Assembly: GCF_023898315.1 (NCBI RefSeq)
Contig: NC_064614.1
Coordinates: forward strand, 1,052,396,432-1,052,460,431
Origin: Schistocerca nitens
Lineage: Eukaryota > Arthropoda > Insecta > Orthoptera > Acrididae
Direction of reading: 5' to 3'
Length of the DNA: 64,000 nt
Under the pieces are notes generated by a model. The model was given only the letters and a program-made list of their open reading frames with translations. It was not told the DNA's origin and searched no databases. Below are positions 11,534-23,348 of this stretch, piece by piece. The translations under genes and the position numbers were made by a program. Position 1 is the first letter of the stretch; the number at the start of each line of letters is the position of its first letter.

Positions 11534-11543
11534 GCATGTCATC

Positions 11544-14500
11544 GGTTCCTGCAAGTATCTACATTACAGAGGCTAACACCTGCTACATGACCTAACTAGT
11601 GTCGCAAGCGCTCGACCAGCACATTCCTTACTACTACATCACTGTACTTTAATGCAATGTTAAATGAACCTTGGATTGTTACCTGTCGAAAATGAAATGA
11701 GACATCAATATCATAACGACAGCAGGCTCGTTTAGGTAATTTCTTTATTCCGGTCCTCGGCCATAATAAATCAGGAAATCGATTGGTGGAGGCGTCCAGC
11801 ATCCGGTTGCCTCTCATGTGGAACAAAAGACGACGTATGGCATTGCTGACTGCACAAAGACCGAGACCACAAGTGTGGTGTCACTGCAATGTCACCAACA
11901 CCTCTGGCTGTAGCTGTGACTGCAGCACAGCTGACGATGGCCATGAACTTCCTCCAGCGAGAGGGCGGTTTCGTCGTGATTCAGGGCAGGCTGCCCAGTC
12001 TTGTAAAAAATCGACTTTTCGTCCAGGGACACGCTACATAATTTATGAACCGTTCTTACCCATTTCTTTCGAGGACTATCAACTCCAGCTAGTATGTCAG
12101 TTCCTTACATTTCTTTTCCAGACGATTTGTTAACAGATCACCCAACATGTACTTTACTAAGTTTTCCGAACATCAATGTCACCTGAAAAATATTCCATAT
12201 GGTTTCCTTCTCCACTGGCTGTTTGTTCACTCGCCATACGATGGATATACACCAGCAAGAATCGACAACTCGAGGTATGCTTGAAACGGAACAATGTCAA
12301 TATATGTCCATTGCTACTGGTAAACTCGCTTACTTTCATTGTTATTCATGACACTAATTTCATTTTCAGTTGCGTAAGAGACTACTGCTGATGAACTTGT
12401 TACACAAATTATTATGATTGTCGAATGTCTTGCATTTCCAGATTTGTTCATGATGATGATGGCTGCTGAAATACGCCTCTCTTTTAGATGTAGACTTAAC
12501 TATTATGCCATTGTATTATGCCCCGAAAACAATTAAAATAATTTGTGTATTTCTGACAGATTGTTGACCATGGCAATCATAAATTTCTGAACTACAGTAT
12601 TACACATTCAGAAACTGACTCCCCACTGCCAGAAACGTTTAAGATCACTTCTGTTTCAGCATCAGGTAATGAATTGTTCGCCATTATGACTGTTCACTAG
12701 CTACATTGCAACATAATAGCAATCGAGCCACCGACAGACGTCTTTGGCAGCAGGATTTCATGTGAGAAATAATGCAAAAGAAGGCAGTCATTAACAGTAA
12801 ATTTGTTATTACACGAAATTAAATCCAGGACACAATAGCAATAAATCTCACAAGATATATAAACATCAGACAAAAACGATAAAAGATTCCTTTCTGGGTC
12901 ACATTTACCCGAGTAAGATTTATTTAACAGTTGCCATTAGGGACAAAACTAAAAGAAATTTTTTTGAGTCATAAACAGCGTTTGCCATTACCGATAATGG
13001 AAGTGGAACAAGTAGAAATTATGTTAAGGATCATAGACTAACCTCCGCAGCACAATTGAATGGTCACTTTTTCGGAATCCAGTAACTGTCGCCCAGTGCG
13101 ATGCAGAAGTCGGAAATTTGGATCAAAGGTGTCCACAACGTCACCCTCGAACTCGGCGATGCTTCCAACAGCAGGGAGTCGACACCTGCGAAATGTAGAT
13201 CAGAGCTGAAAAGATCATTTGAAGTGTGAGTTGAGTTAACGGTGTCACGTTAGCATCATATTTCACAAAAATACTGCTAACGCCGCCGCGAAAATGTCAC
13301 TCGAGAGAATGGTCGTCACACCCCCTCTTACCCACTGTTTTACCTCTCTCTGCGATGGAACCGCTACTCCCAGCGTTCGAATCACACGTTTTTCTTGTGG
13401 GTGACCGAGGAGAACATTTCAGAGACGCCACTGCTCCGAATCGACATGAGAACACCTCCTGGGGTAAGATAAAGTGCGTCGAGGAAACCACCTCTTCTCT
13501 TGGGGCATTGATTCCCAATATTTCGCCACAGAAACAAAGTTCACAGTGAACGAACAACAGTACGTCCTTCTTGACCAGCTTTGTCAAACTCCTGACAACC
13601 ACCCGGAACACTGAACTGTTCTCTAAGGACATTCTGGGGCTGCAACGCCACTGAACATGAAATATGAAAGCAAAAACACTTTCAGCCGTCTATATTCCCA
13701 GTTTTATTTTATTTTTAATTTTTGCGTTTCGCCGCGGATCTTCAGGCTCCGGACAGACGTGTAGATTGATCGGGTGGCCGAAGATGGGTAGCAAAATGCC
13801 GAAACTTGCCACAAAACTAAATAAAATTGGTAATTTGGACGGTTGCAGATGTTTTTGTTTTGATGTTTTATAGTCAATAACCGAAGTCCCACTATCATCC
13901 TGTATAAAGATGAACTTTCTGGTACTATTTAAGAACATCACACCCCTTTGGAGTCCATTCAACGAAACTGGAATGTGATCCGAACCAGCAAAGGATGTTC
14001 GTGCTTTCTCAGCCCTCCTGTTTCGCGACCTCCCGTGGTGCGATCAAGCGGGATGCGACATCGAGACACACGTCAATTAATCACCAAACTTCAGAGACAG
14101 CCCAGTTTGGCAACGCCATCGGTGCTACTCGTGGACCTTTGTTGGGACTTTTAAAAATGTTTCCGTTCACCGACAGCTAGTCATTCACTCATACGCGCCA
14201 CTGTCACGCACACCCGTTTCGACACACCTTAGCTTTGGTGTTATGCTTGCTTGCAGCATACGAAATATAAGGGATGTCGAAAGAGATGTCTGTCATGCTG
14301 GCACCTAGGATTCAATGACTGGCTGTGCCCAACGAAGGTGCGTGGGTGCCCCGAATTTGTTGTGGAGCTAGCGGAGTTAGAGGTACCCTACGCAGTTTCA
14401 CTTGCGCATGCGATTCCCTCATTCTAACCATCCATCCTTTCTCACTATCACTCCACAGGAGGGCCCAAGAGAAACCTTTTGAACGCTCCCTAGTTATTCC

Positions 14501-14781
14501 AACCTATACGCTAGATCAAAATTTGCGGTCGCTCTGCACCCCAAAGGTATGCGACCAAGTTCTCTACGCATGCAGCACCACAATGTCCGTAGAACAGGTC
14601 TGACACTCCCGAGGGTTTCAGCAATGTCAGAGGTTGTCAAACAACTGTTCCTGTTGCTCATCGAACCGCAAACTGTCGATTCCGATCGCGAAATGTGTGG
14701 GCATCCACGTCCAAGCCTAAAAGGTGATTTAATTGACGCCTTTTACGCCATCCCCTGAGGCTCTTTCGTGCCATTTCTGAC
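11544..14781. other. Unassigned stretch left of the Transib element
   Basis: Several short frames exist (116 residues at 11783-12133; 111 residues at 13297-13632, minus), but none shows a domain I recognise. The part from about 13040 has a more even base composition than its surroundings and seems continuous with 18107-18560 across the Transib insertion, so it may be an older repeat or gene relic that was the insertion target. Confidence 0.45.
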
Positions 14782-14786
14782 CGGCG

Positions 14787-14824
14787 CACAGTGGGCCAGA
14801 ATCTTGATAACGTGGCCAAAACGG
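14787..14824 (+). repeat. Transib left terminal inverted repeat
   Basis: Aligned without gaps to the reverse complement of 18064-18101, 26 of 38 positions agree. The conserved blocks are CACAGTGGG (1-9), AGAATC (12-17) and TGG-CAAAA (27-35). Transposase would bind and cut here. Confidence 0.9.
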
Positions 14825-14839
14825 AAAAAAAGTTTAAAG

Positions 14840-15028
14840 ATGGGGATTTTGAACTATCAGGTTGGCAGCAGCAATGCTGGGACAATTGAATGCCGGCTGT
14901 GCGGACGACCAGATGTTCATTTGTTCGGTAATATCTCAGGTCAAATGCGGCAGTTCATTGTTAGCGTTCGCGCAGCTGGCCAGGCTACAAAAACAGTCGT
15001 GTTTTTGAAGGAAGTTATTTATGTTTAG
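14840..15028 (+). pseudogene. Candidate 5' exon of the Transib transposase
   Basis: The first ATG inside the left end (14840-14842) opens a 62-residue frame with a C-x-x-C pair followed by a histidine (ECRLCGRPDVHLFG), a plausible zinc-binding N terminus. It ends in TAG at 15026-15028. A donor-like AG/GTATGT lies at about 15072, and a pyrimidine-rich tract ending TTTCAG lies at 15479, so a spliced junction to the main frame is possible but would need another frame. I infer the exon from position and the CxxC motif only. Confidence 0.4.
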
Positions 15029-15479
15029 TGCAAGTGAAACCAATACTTTCAATATGGAATGTATTCCAGGAGGTATGTACTAGCGAAAAAACACTTATAT
15101 CACTATTAAATCATCAATTACGCACGTTTACATTTCAATTAACGTACTACAGGGAAATTAATGACAAAATCGTAAAATGCGCTTAAAAAATAGAGATAAG
15201 TTACGAATTCCGCTTCCTTTTGCGCTGTGAACGCAAGTATATATTATTACCTTTGTAAATTAAGCTTCAAATCCTGCGACTAGTAGCGACTCTAGCTTTG
15301 AGCCACGTTTTAAGCGACACTTGCAAAATGTCATTGTTCAGACATCTTCAAAAATGACAGTAGAATCAGAGTTTTGTTGGTCCAATTTAAATTACAATCG
15401 ACACGTAGAAGCATTGTAAAGAATAAAACAATTAGAAAAATGACAAAAAGTGTAACACAGATGTTTTTTTAAATTTCAG

Positions 15480-17580
15480 TTTCATCTGATCCAGCGTATT
15501 CCAGAATCGGATTTTCGAGGAATGATATTTTTCTAATAACAAAAGAGTATTTGTCAAATGATTTGGAAGGGGTCATAGAACATTTGGAAAGGACGTTGAC
15601 AGAAAAAAATGGACATACAATTAAAATTCCCTATGATATGAGGCCTACCATTTCGATTTTGTTAACAAAGTTAAGCAGCAAGTATAAGGAAGCAACTCGG
15701 CGACAAGGATATTTTTTCAAGAAGGACGAAACCTGGTTAAATACAATGGTATATATTCCGATTGATTCGATACCTGCAAGTGTGACTAAATCAACAGGCC
15801 GACCTGCCACAAAATTTGAAACATTATCTGATAGGTCTAAAAGAAGGAGAACTGAGGAGATTCGTACGAAGTTCAGTCCTGTCGAATTATCGTTCGCCGC
15901 GCAAATGAGTCTTCGATCTTCGGGGCACCCAGATGCTGCGAAGATTGTGAAAGACGTCACACTCTCAAGTCTATCCAAGGTGAAAAAATACAAGGCAGGC
16001 TTGCGATTTTCAACATCATCGCCATCCTCATATGATGCAAATGAAGGTCTAGCACTCCTTTTCGACATGAAATTGTCAAAAGAATCTTACCAGCATTTGA
16101 GAAATGGGGCTAAAGGAAAAGGCTTAAACACACTATATCCACCGTATTCAGCTGTTTTGGTAGCAAAAAAAGCTTGCTGCCCTCCAGACGTAACCCTCAT
16201 TTTTACCGAATCAAAAGCTGTGGTTCGGTTGCAAACTTTGTTAGACCACACTGTTCAACGTGTTCTACTGCTGAAACGAGACGATATTTTACATATGAGT
16301 GATTCGGAAATGTCTAATATGGCCCTCATTTGTAAGTGGGGCTTTGACGGAACCTCCGGGCAAAGCATGTATAAAATGAAGTTTTCAGATTCGAGTATTT
16401 CAGATGCAACTTTATTTTTCACTTCGCTTGTTCCACTGAAACTTGCAGGTGTAAATGAAGAAACTAAAGAAGAAAAGATCTTATGAATTAATCCGAAGCC
16501 GTCTTCAACCCTCTTTTGCAGACCACTGAAGTTAGAATTTACAAAGGAAACAGAGCAAACGTCTTTAAATGAGAAAGTGTATTACGACAAACAGATCGAA
16601 CGACTCCAGTCATTCGAAACAGTTATTCATGGGAAAGATATTTCCATTAAATACAATTTAAGCATGACCATGGTAGATGGTAAAGTGTGCAATGCTATCA
16701 CCAACACTAAATCTGCGCAACGGTGCTATCTCTGCAAGGCTACGTCTGCCCAATTTAATAACATTGACGATGTTTTGAAAAAACAAGTTACCGCCGATTA
16801 TCTGCAGTACGGACTATCAACTATTCACGCCTGGATTCGATGTTTTGAATGTTGTATTCATTTGGCATACCAAATGAAAACAAAAAAGTGGCAGGCACGT
16901 AAAGCACAAGATAAAGAGGAAAAAGCAATACTGAAAGCCAACATTCAAAAAGCTTTCAAAGAGCAGCTTGGAATTGTAATTGACATACCGAAACAAGGGT
17001 TTGGCAGTACGAATGACGGAAACACCGCTCGACGTTTTTTTGAAAACACTCCAACATCAGCGCTGATAACTGGAGTTTCTGAAGAACTAATCCACCGTTT
17101 CCATATAATTTTGCAGACGATTTCGAGCGGACGTCAGATCGACGTTGAAAAGTTTCGAGCATACGCCTTAGCAACTGCCAGGCACTACGTGAAAGAATAC
17201 CCCTGGTACAAAATGCCAACAGCAGTCCATAGATTGTTGATTCACGGTCCAGACATTATTCTTCGGCCATTTTACCCATCGGTCAACTATCGAAGGATGC
17301 TCAGGAATCAACCAATAAGTTGGTAAAGCAATATCGCCTGAGTTTTTCTCGACAGTTTTCAAGAGTTAAGACTATGGAAGACGTGTTCAGGAGATTGTTG
17401 GCAACTACAGATCCCTACGTTTCTTCCTTACGCAAATCTTCGCCGAAGAAACTGAAGCGTTTGTCGCCAGAAGCCGTTGCCCTCTTAGTTCCTGTGGCGG
17501 AAGACTATGAAGATTCAGATGCAGATGCAGATAATGAGGAAACAGTGTTTGAGGATGATGACGATTCAGTTGAAGCATAA
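15480..17580 (+). pseudogene. Transib transposase (RAG1-like DDE recombinase), one nonsense codon and one frameshift
   Basis: About 700 codons are readable. The first catalytic Asp sits in CKWGFDGTSG (codon 16346-16348), at the place of RAG1 D600 in CDGMGD. The second is in MTMVDGKVCNA (16676-16678), followed by a zinc-type CYLC pair as in RAG1 around D708. The third, Glu, is in QESTNKLVKQYR (17305-17307), matching the RAG1 E962 block NESGNKLFRRFR. DGNTARRFF and VHRLLIHGPDII match other RAG1 core blocks. An in-frame TGA at 16484-16486 separates the first two parts in the same frame; a one-base shift near 17265-17275 moves the Glu part to another frame, which then runs through VKTMEDVFRRLL to an acidic tail and TAA at 17580. 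The frame is open upstream to an AG at 15479, a likely splice acceptor, so the TTG at 15551 is not the real start. The role would be cut-and-paste excision and integration in the nucleus. Confidence 0.88.
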
Positions 17581-17679
17581 GATGAAAAAGAATAAGAAAA
17601 TGAAAACTTGTAAATTAAGTTATAAAAAATTTACAAAATAAATAATTGTAATTAAAATGAAAAAAATTTTTGTAACATT

Positions 17680-18060
17680 TTACACCATCTTGTAACCTAT
17701 ATTTGGTCCTTTCTTCGAGTTTTCCACTTTTTTGGTTTATTTTTTAAGCATTAACTACAATAACCCCTAAATACTGACTTTTATATGAATAAAAATATAT
17801 AAATATAAATAAATAAAAAGACATAGATTTTGACCGCCATCTTGGATCCACCATTTTTAAATTTTTTGAACTCTGTCATCATCAGTAACCTCGATAATTC
17901 CCTAAAAATTACTTTTATACGTAAAAAATGATAGTGGTGTACATAGAGCCTGCCATCTTGGGTCCGCCATTTTGTTTTTTTTTCACTTTTTGATATCATA
18001 TTCTTAATCAGAAACTCCGTAAACCCTTACATACTAAGTTTGGTACAAATTGAACAACTA
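17680..18060 (+). repeat. Subterminal ~120-bp direct repeats of the Transib element
   Basis: Units starting ACATAGATTTTGACCGCCAT (17821) and ACATAGAGCCTGCCATCTTG (17941) are spaced 120 bp and share CCATCTTGG, CGCCATTTT and the spacing of later TA-rich blocks. A more diverged unit with ACCATCTTGTAACC starts near 17680. They fill the non-coding right side of the element. Confidence 0.7.
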
Positions 18061-18063
18061 CTT

Positions 18064-18101
18064 ATATTTTGACCAGCTTTTTGGGATTCTTACCCACTGT
18101 G
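18064..18101 (-). repeat. Transib right terminal inverted repeat
   Basis: Read on the minus strand it starts CACAGTGGGTAAGAATCCC and keeps the internal TGG-CAAAA block seen at the left end. It is followed immediately by the CGGCG target duplication. Confidence 0.9.
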
Positions 18102-18106
18102 CGGCG

Positions 18107-20860
18107 GTGTGCCTGAAATGTTTTCTTCGGCCACACAAGAGGAAACCACTATATTTCATCGTTGGGTCTCGCAGTTCTGCCCTTCACTGCAGAGGCGTCA
18201 AGAGGAGGGGTGAAGTTGAGTAAAGGGTATGACGACCTCTGCATCCAGTGACACTTCCATGACGTCTCTGGACAGAATTTGGGTGACATTTTGAACCAAT
18301 TGTACATCAATAACCAACCTTACACCTCACGTAAACCTCTGACATCTGGACTTTTCTTTCGCATGTCTCGACACCTTGCAGCATGAAACGTTGCGGAGTC
18401 CGAGCGTGACATCGCATGGCAGATTGTAGGCACTTTTGAGGCAAATTTGAAACTTCGATGTCGCATAGGACAGTTACAGGGTTTAGTAAAAGTGATCGCT
18501 TAATCTCGTTGCGCAGTGTATTTTGAATTGAGGAAACGATGGGCAAAAGTGAATATTGCAGGGGCTCCAACGGCATATCAATTTACATAGGACAGAGAAC
18601 CAGAAAGTATAACACCAGTTACACAGGGCGCAGAGGATCTTTAAAAAGTAACAGCTATCATTCTACGTTTTCTCAAAACTTTATGGACATGAAGAACAAC
18701 CGGCAGACATTAACACCGACTTCATAACACTCAAATACAGCAAGAGCCCCCCTCCCCCCCCCCCCCCAAAAAAAAGACTAATAATTGAACAACACTATGA
18801 AAAACAAAAAGCCGTAGCTGGAGGACACTACTAATGAATTAATACACAGAACTGTGCAATGGAACTTTGTTCTGTGCCCTCAAACAACTATGAGACAACA
18901 CCAGCTCATAAACAAACCTACCCACCCACAAACAAACATACTAAACACACACACACACTTGTTTTCATATTTGTAAATACTGTTTTGAAAGCTCAAATTT
19001 ATATGTGTGCAAATTTCTCCTTTTTCCATTTTCCATTTTTCCTTTTTCATAGAAAGAAAATAAAAGCTCACTGATGATGCTGAAACATCAGTGAAACAAG
19101 TCTTGGAAATAAAAGAAAAGATAAAATTGTATTTTTCTCTAGGCAAACCCTTTACAAAAACAAATCTATTAGTAAGCAAACACGCACAGAAGTGCTTCAA
19201 CCTCAAGATGATCATTACGTAATCGTATGTGACGGGTCCGCAGTGGTGTTTACCACGGTGTACACTTCAAAACCGTTTGTCCAAGATGGAGTGTTCCTGG
19301 TTTAATGTATTGCGTAGGATGTAGTACTTGGAAAAGCAAAAGACTGTCTGTAGAAGAGTTTCGTGACAGCATCATGCTAAGTGGAACAAGTTTACAAATG
19401 TTGATTAGGAATTAATAAAAAGACTAGGTCATTAACACCACCTACAGTCATATAAAGAATTGTTCTCACAGCAGATTAAGGACCTGGTGTTGGTGCGCAT
19501 GGATAGATTTCGTCTGGATGACACCCTTCAATTTTCCCGTGAAATGCATTCCACGAAGAATACAGTATGCAGAATAATAGACAAGCAGCCTTACATTGAA
19601 ACCCATGCATTGCACTGTACTGTAGCTTTCAACAGCTGATAAGAGCTTAAAACGTCCTTATGTCGTGAAAACTGCGCATGCAAATAAAAAAAAAAAGAAT
19701 ATTAATTTGCAACCATTAATTCCTGTTCTCAGAGTATTCAGTGCAGAATCTTCTACCATGTGATTCAATTTTAATGTAAAGATTTGGTCACCTTATGCAT
19801 ATGCATGATTAATTAAGCGCAACGACGCAGTTAAATAAGAGAAATGCGTGTTGCATCCGTGGGTCAGAGTGTAGGCTATAGTAAGAAACGTAAGTTCCGA
19901 CATGAGGTATTCCACTGTGTCATTACATCTGCCAATGGACGCTACCCAGGTACCAGTTGATTTGGTTTACGTAAAGCCTGAAACAAAATATTTTACTTTT
20001 TAGGCATGGCTCGATGCAGAACAGACAACTGTCTGCATATTCAGAAAGGTTTATTGTTGCCAGTGGCTGAATGCGGCCAGCCGCTGTAAATGTGTCCATG
20101 AAACTACGCAGATTTCATGCTCGGATATCTATCACAGACAGCAAGCTTTGTTGTCAGGGTTAAGAATGATGACAATAACTGCATGTAAAATTAAAGACAG
20201 TTGTGCTTAGGAGTTTTTGTTCCAGTTCAGTCTACACTGGGAACAGATAGATGTCGTTCTCTGTCAATGTAACTCAGTTAGCTAATCACACAAATTATAG
20301 CTTGATTAAATAAATGTACATGGATTCTGAAGTATCCGGGAACAAAAGAGAAAGACAGAAGATACAAAAAATACGGCCATTAAAATTCTAACACTAGGTA
20401 GGATAGCAAATAAATTTAAATTAATTTAATGTACATGTATGCAGGGGTGTAAGCAAGTATGTAACTGGCCTGGGGCAAATGAAGTTGATGAGCCCACGGA
20501 TCTCTAAGAGTCTAAATAGAAAAAAGAAGAAATCAAAACATAAAAGATAACAGGAAAAAATTTGTGAAATCAGTCAGTCAAGTGATGTCTTTCCCTACCG
20601 TAAAGTAATCAGAACTGGTTCTGTAAATGACTATGACGTATGTACATGTGAATCAGTTAGTTACCTTTAGTTAACAGGAGACAATTTGCTCAGTGCATCT
20701 ATGTGGTAGCAAACGAAAGTGGATGTAACACTAAGAATTAAGTATCAAATAAATGTTATTTGTAAGTGAATCTGAAATCATTTAAATTTATTGATCTCTC
20801 TGCAAACAACACTGAAAACGTGAAAAATTTGTAGCCACTGGATACAAGCGAAAATTAGTA
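18107..20860. other. Unassigned stretch right of the Transib element
   Basis: The first ~450 bp continue the pre-insertion sequence. A C-rich run and poly(A) lie at 18747-18775. No coding motif, RNA gene or complete element is recognisable in the rest; frames stay under 112 residues and lack domains. Confidence 0.5.
18747..18775 (+). repeat. Poly(C)-poly(A) homopolymer junction
   Basis: Six C, one T, fourteen C, then eight A. This is low-complexity sequence with no evident function. Confidence 0.9.
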
Positions 20861-20887
20861 GGAAGACGTACACAGTCTTTTAAATTT

Positions 20888-21174
20888 TATTGAAACACAG
20901 CGTTTCGTCAGTCACTGCTCCGACAGTCCCTTTAGAGTGGAAGAGTAATGCTTACAGTACAGTAGGGATATAATACCCCCTGGCCCGCACTAGCGCGTAG
21001 GAGTCGTGGATCGATCAGCTGATCGATTCAATCGACCCTCTTCGAATTGTATTGAAACACATGGTTTCGTCAGTCACTGCTCCGAGAGAACGTTTAGAGT
21101 TGAAGTTTAATGCTTGCGTTATAGTAGGGGCATAATGTCCCTTGTCCCGTACTAGCACGTAGGAGCCGTGATTG
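20888..21174 (+). repeat. 162-bp tandem duplication in the left long repeat
   Basis: TATTGAAACACAGCGTTTCG at 20888 recurs in variant form at 21050, and the likeness continues through CAGTCACTGCTCCGA and GCACGTAGGAGCCGTG. Two diverged units are present. The equivalent zone at the right copy (24780-24870) instead has a short duplication of TCCTTTAATG-type sequence. Confidence 0.75.
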
Positions 21175-21180
21175 TTACAC

Positions 21181-21762
21181 GCCATCGTGTGTAATTTGTG
21201 TTTTTTGAGATTCACAAGCGATACGTACCGTTAATGTGGAGTCTAGTAATGGTGCGAATACAGTCTGTTGCATTTCAAAGGTAACTGTGAGTATTTATTT
21301 TTGATCAAAAGATTATCTGATGAACTGTTTTGTATTACAAGCTTGTATAGCACTTCGAACATTTGGTGCTAGATGTTTGCTGTAGAACCTGCTTCAGTAA
21401 CACGGTCAAAAGCATAGAGAAAGTTTTTTCTGCTACGGCGAACTCATTTCACTCGCAGACAATCATCGAATGACAAAATTCGGATGGCAGTGTACCAAAT
21501 CGAGAATATCCTATAGAAGGTTTGTGTCTGTTATATTTCAAGAATTTTACAGGCAACCGTCGGAGTCGGCAGCTGCTTCTGCACCACGAGAGTAACTTGT
21601 GTACGCCGACGAAATTATGTACGCTGTGGGAGTAGTCGACGCCGCTGTGGATATTGTCATTCACAGACATACAAACAGAGACACTACACTGACTAGTTCA
21701 GTAACGAGTTTGACATTACCAGGTTAAAACATTAATTTCTTTCTTTGAGCTGTAATATTATA
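21181..21762 (+). repeat. Left long direct repeat (probable 5' LTR part)
   Basis: Pairs with 25101-25682 from GCCAT...TTTTTTGAGATTCACAAGCG to TAATATTATA. A purine-rich TGGCAGGACC about 15 bp after its end is where a primer-binding site would be, but I could not match it to a tRNA. Confidence 0.75.
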
Positions 21763-22317
21763 AAAATAGCTAAAACGTGGCAGGACCTACAGGGAGTGAA
21801 ACATAGATACTGTCAACTATTTCATGACCAAAAGCAAATTAATACATGATCATTCAGTTTTATGTATTTAGTGTATATATTGTGAATTTGTGATAAATGT
21901 GTATTTTATGTTACGTATATGTACTAATGTTGTGCTTTGTACAATTTCATTTACGACTCGTGGAATCATTCTATGTGAGCTACATCCAACATCAAAGACC
22001 CACAACAACGCGGGTCCATCACATATGACCTTCATGCGGTTCTACTCTGCAGTAAAGGCAAGCACAAGAATGACATGCTAACTCATTGCACGCCTTAGTC
22101 TGGTTTTTAATATATAGCGACTGCGTTAGAAATATTTTTTGATTTAGTTATTGTATCTGTTTTAGTATATGCAGAGTGGTACGTGTTTTTTTGTTGATGT
22201 GGTCACAATTGTGAAGAGATATTCTAGGGTATAAAATCTAATGTGTATTTTTGTGGGGTAAAGCTGAATTGTGTCCACATTAAAGTAATTATAAGAATAG
22301 TGAACAACTGAATTTTT

Positions 22318-22809
22318 ATGGTTGAAACCTCATCACTGTTTAAAATGCAGAGGGAACAGGAAGCGAACATGCAGCCCAGTGGTGATGAAAAAAACCCAGA
22401 GGAAACAGTAGACGCTGCAAAAGGGGAATCCAAAGATCCTATGGCTGAGCTCTTAAATCAAATGAAACTTTTGATGAATACCACAGCTAGTTTAGGTGCA
22501 GAACTGTCTCACCTGTCTGCTACGCAAGCCAATATGTCAACAACAGTTGAGAATTTAGTTTCGGAACAGTCCAACATGTCTGCTACACAGACGAAACTGT
22601 TTGCTGAGCAAACGAATATGTCATTTGCTCAGGCGACAATTTCTGCAAATATGGAAACCATAGCTATGGAACACACAATTATAGTGGCTAAAGTAATGAA
22701 TCTGACCACCACCGTGAGTAATTTATTTACAGAACCAAGAGAGTTAGCCGAGAAAATAAAAGATGTAATCCACAAGCGAGCACTATTGAGAGGGTTTTTC
22801 CCGAGCTAA
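22318..22809 (+). pseudogene. Gag-like coiled-coil frame
   Basis: This 163-residue frame has a good ATG. It starts with a charged region (EQEANMQPSGDEKNP) and continues with a long helical part of repeated SATQANMS / SEQSNMSATQT / AEQTNMSF segments, about 11-14 residues apart. The composition and position just inside the left repeat suggest an LTR-element gag N terminus. No capsid fold motif or zinc knuckle is present. The last residues (about 155 on) read into the integrase remnant in a different frame, so the natural C terminus was lost by deletion. Confidence 0.5.
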
Positions 22810-23348
22810 ATCGATTTATGAGGACATATTGTCCGAATACTCAAACACGGTGGATAGAATATGTGCAAGAGTTCGAAGACATTTTAAAGAATTCACCGCA
22901 TACCTCAGCAGGTTTCACACCAGAGGAATTTTTGTTACAATAGGAAGAAAGGAATGAGTTTGTGAACAGTCTACCAAAGGCACCATATGATAAGCCCACT
23001 TGGAAAGAAAAACTCAAGTTGGCTTTAGTGAACATGTCCGAAAAGGCCACAAAGAGAAAGTCAAAATATGACAATAAGTTGAAGAAAGTACAAAATTTTG
23101 CTGTAGGGAATACAGTGTTGTTGCGCACTCATCCACAGGTATCTTTATTGAAGAAGAGGAAAAAGAAATGGCAATTATTTTTTGGACCGTTTGAAATAAT
23201 GATTCCACATGCTGTGGCGTATCTATTGGCCTACACACTGACGGGGGTGGTGAAGGGATTCTATCCTCACCATGATGATAAGCGTAAATTAGAATTAGTC
23301 CAGCCTTTAGTAAAGATTATATATAATAAGGAGATTTTATATCATTGA
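22800..23348 (+). pseudogene. Integrase C-terminal remnant (Ty3/gypsy-type)
   Basis: After an ELNRFMRTYC block, HTSAGFTPEEF resembles the end of a retroviral-type integrase core (H-x-STGFTP). Past a stop (TAG), the frame at 22962-23348 continues with KRKSKYDNKLKKVQNFAVGN and VLLRTHP, then FFGPFEI, the usual integrase C-terminal domain pattern (F-x-x-G-x-x-VLL, then GPF-x-I). All three core catalytic residues lie in the deleted part. Confidence 0.7.

Larger units (their letters stand above)
14787..18101 (+). mobile_element. Transib DNA transposon (RAG1-like transposase superfamily), full-length, defective
   Basis: The element is 3,315 bp and is bounded by perfect 5-bp target duplications CGGCG (14782-14786 and 18102-18106). 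Its termini begin CACAGTGGG on each strand, matching the CAC-starting heptamer known for Transib ends and V(D)J recombination signals. A 5-bp, GC-rich target duplication is the known Transib habit. Inside lies one plus-strand transposase gene with a DDE triad arranged as in RAG1, a probable intron before it, a poly(A) signal AATAAA at 17637-17642 after it, and ~120-bp repeats near the right end. A premature TGA and a frameshift make this copy non-autonomous. I identified it from the combination of ends, duplication and protein; no database was used. Confidence 0.93.

Noticed and set aside
13297..13632. 111-residue minus-strand protein
   Set aside because: No recognisable domain, an overlapping plus-strand frame, and decayed-looking surroundings; support is insufficient.
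14787..18101. A host RAG1 gene or RAG1-RAG2-like locus
   Set aside because: The gene lies between transposon ends with 5-bp target duplications, no RAG2-like kelch frame is present, and the reading frame is broken. It is a transposon, not a host recombinase.
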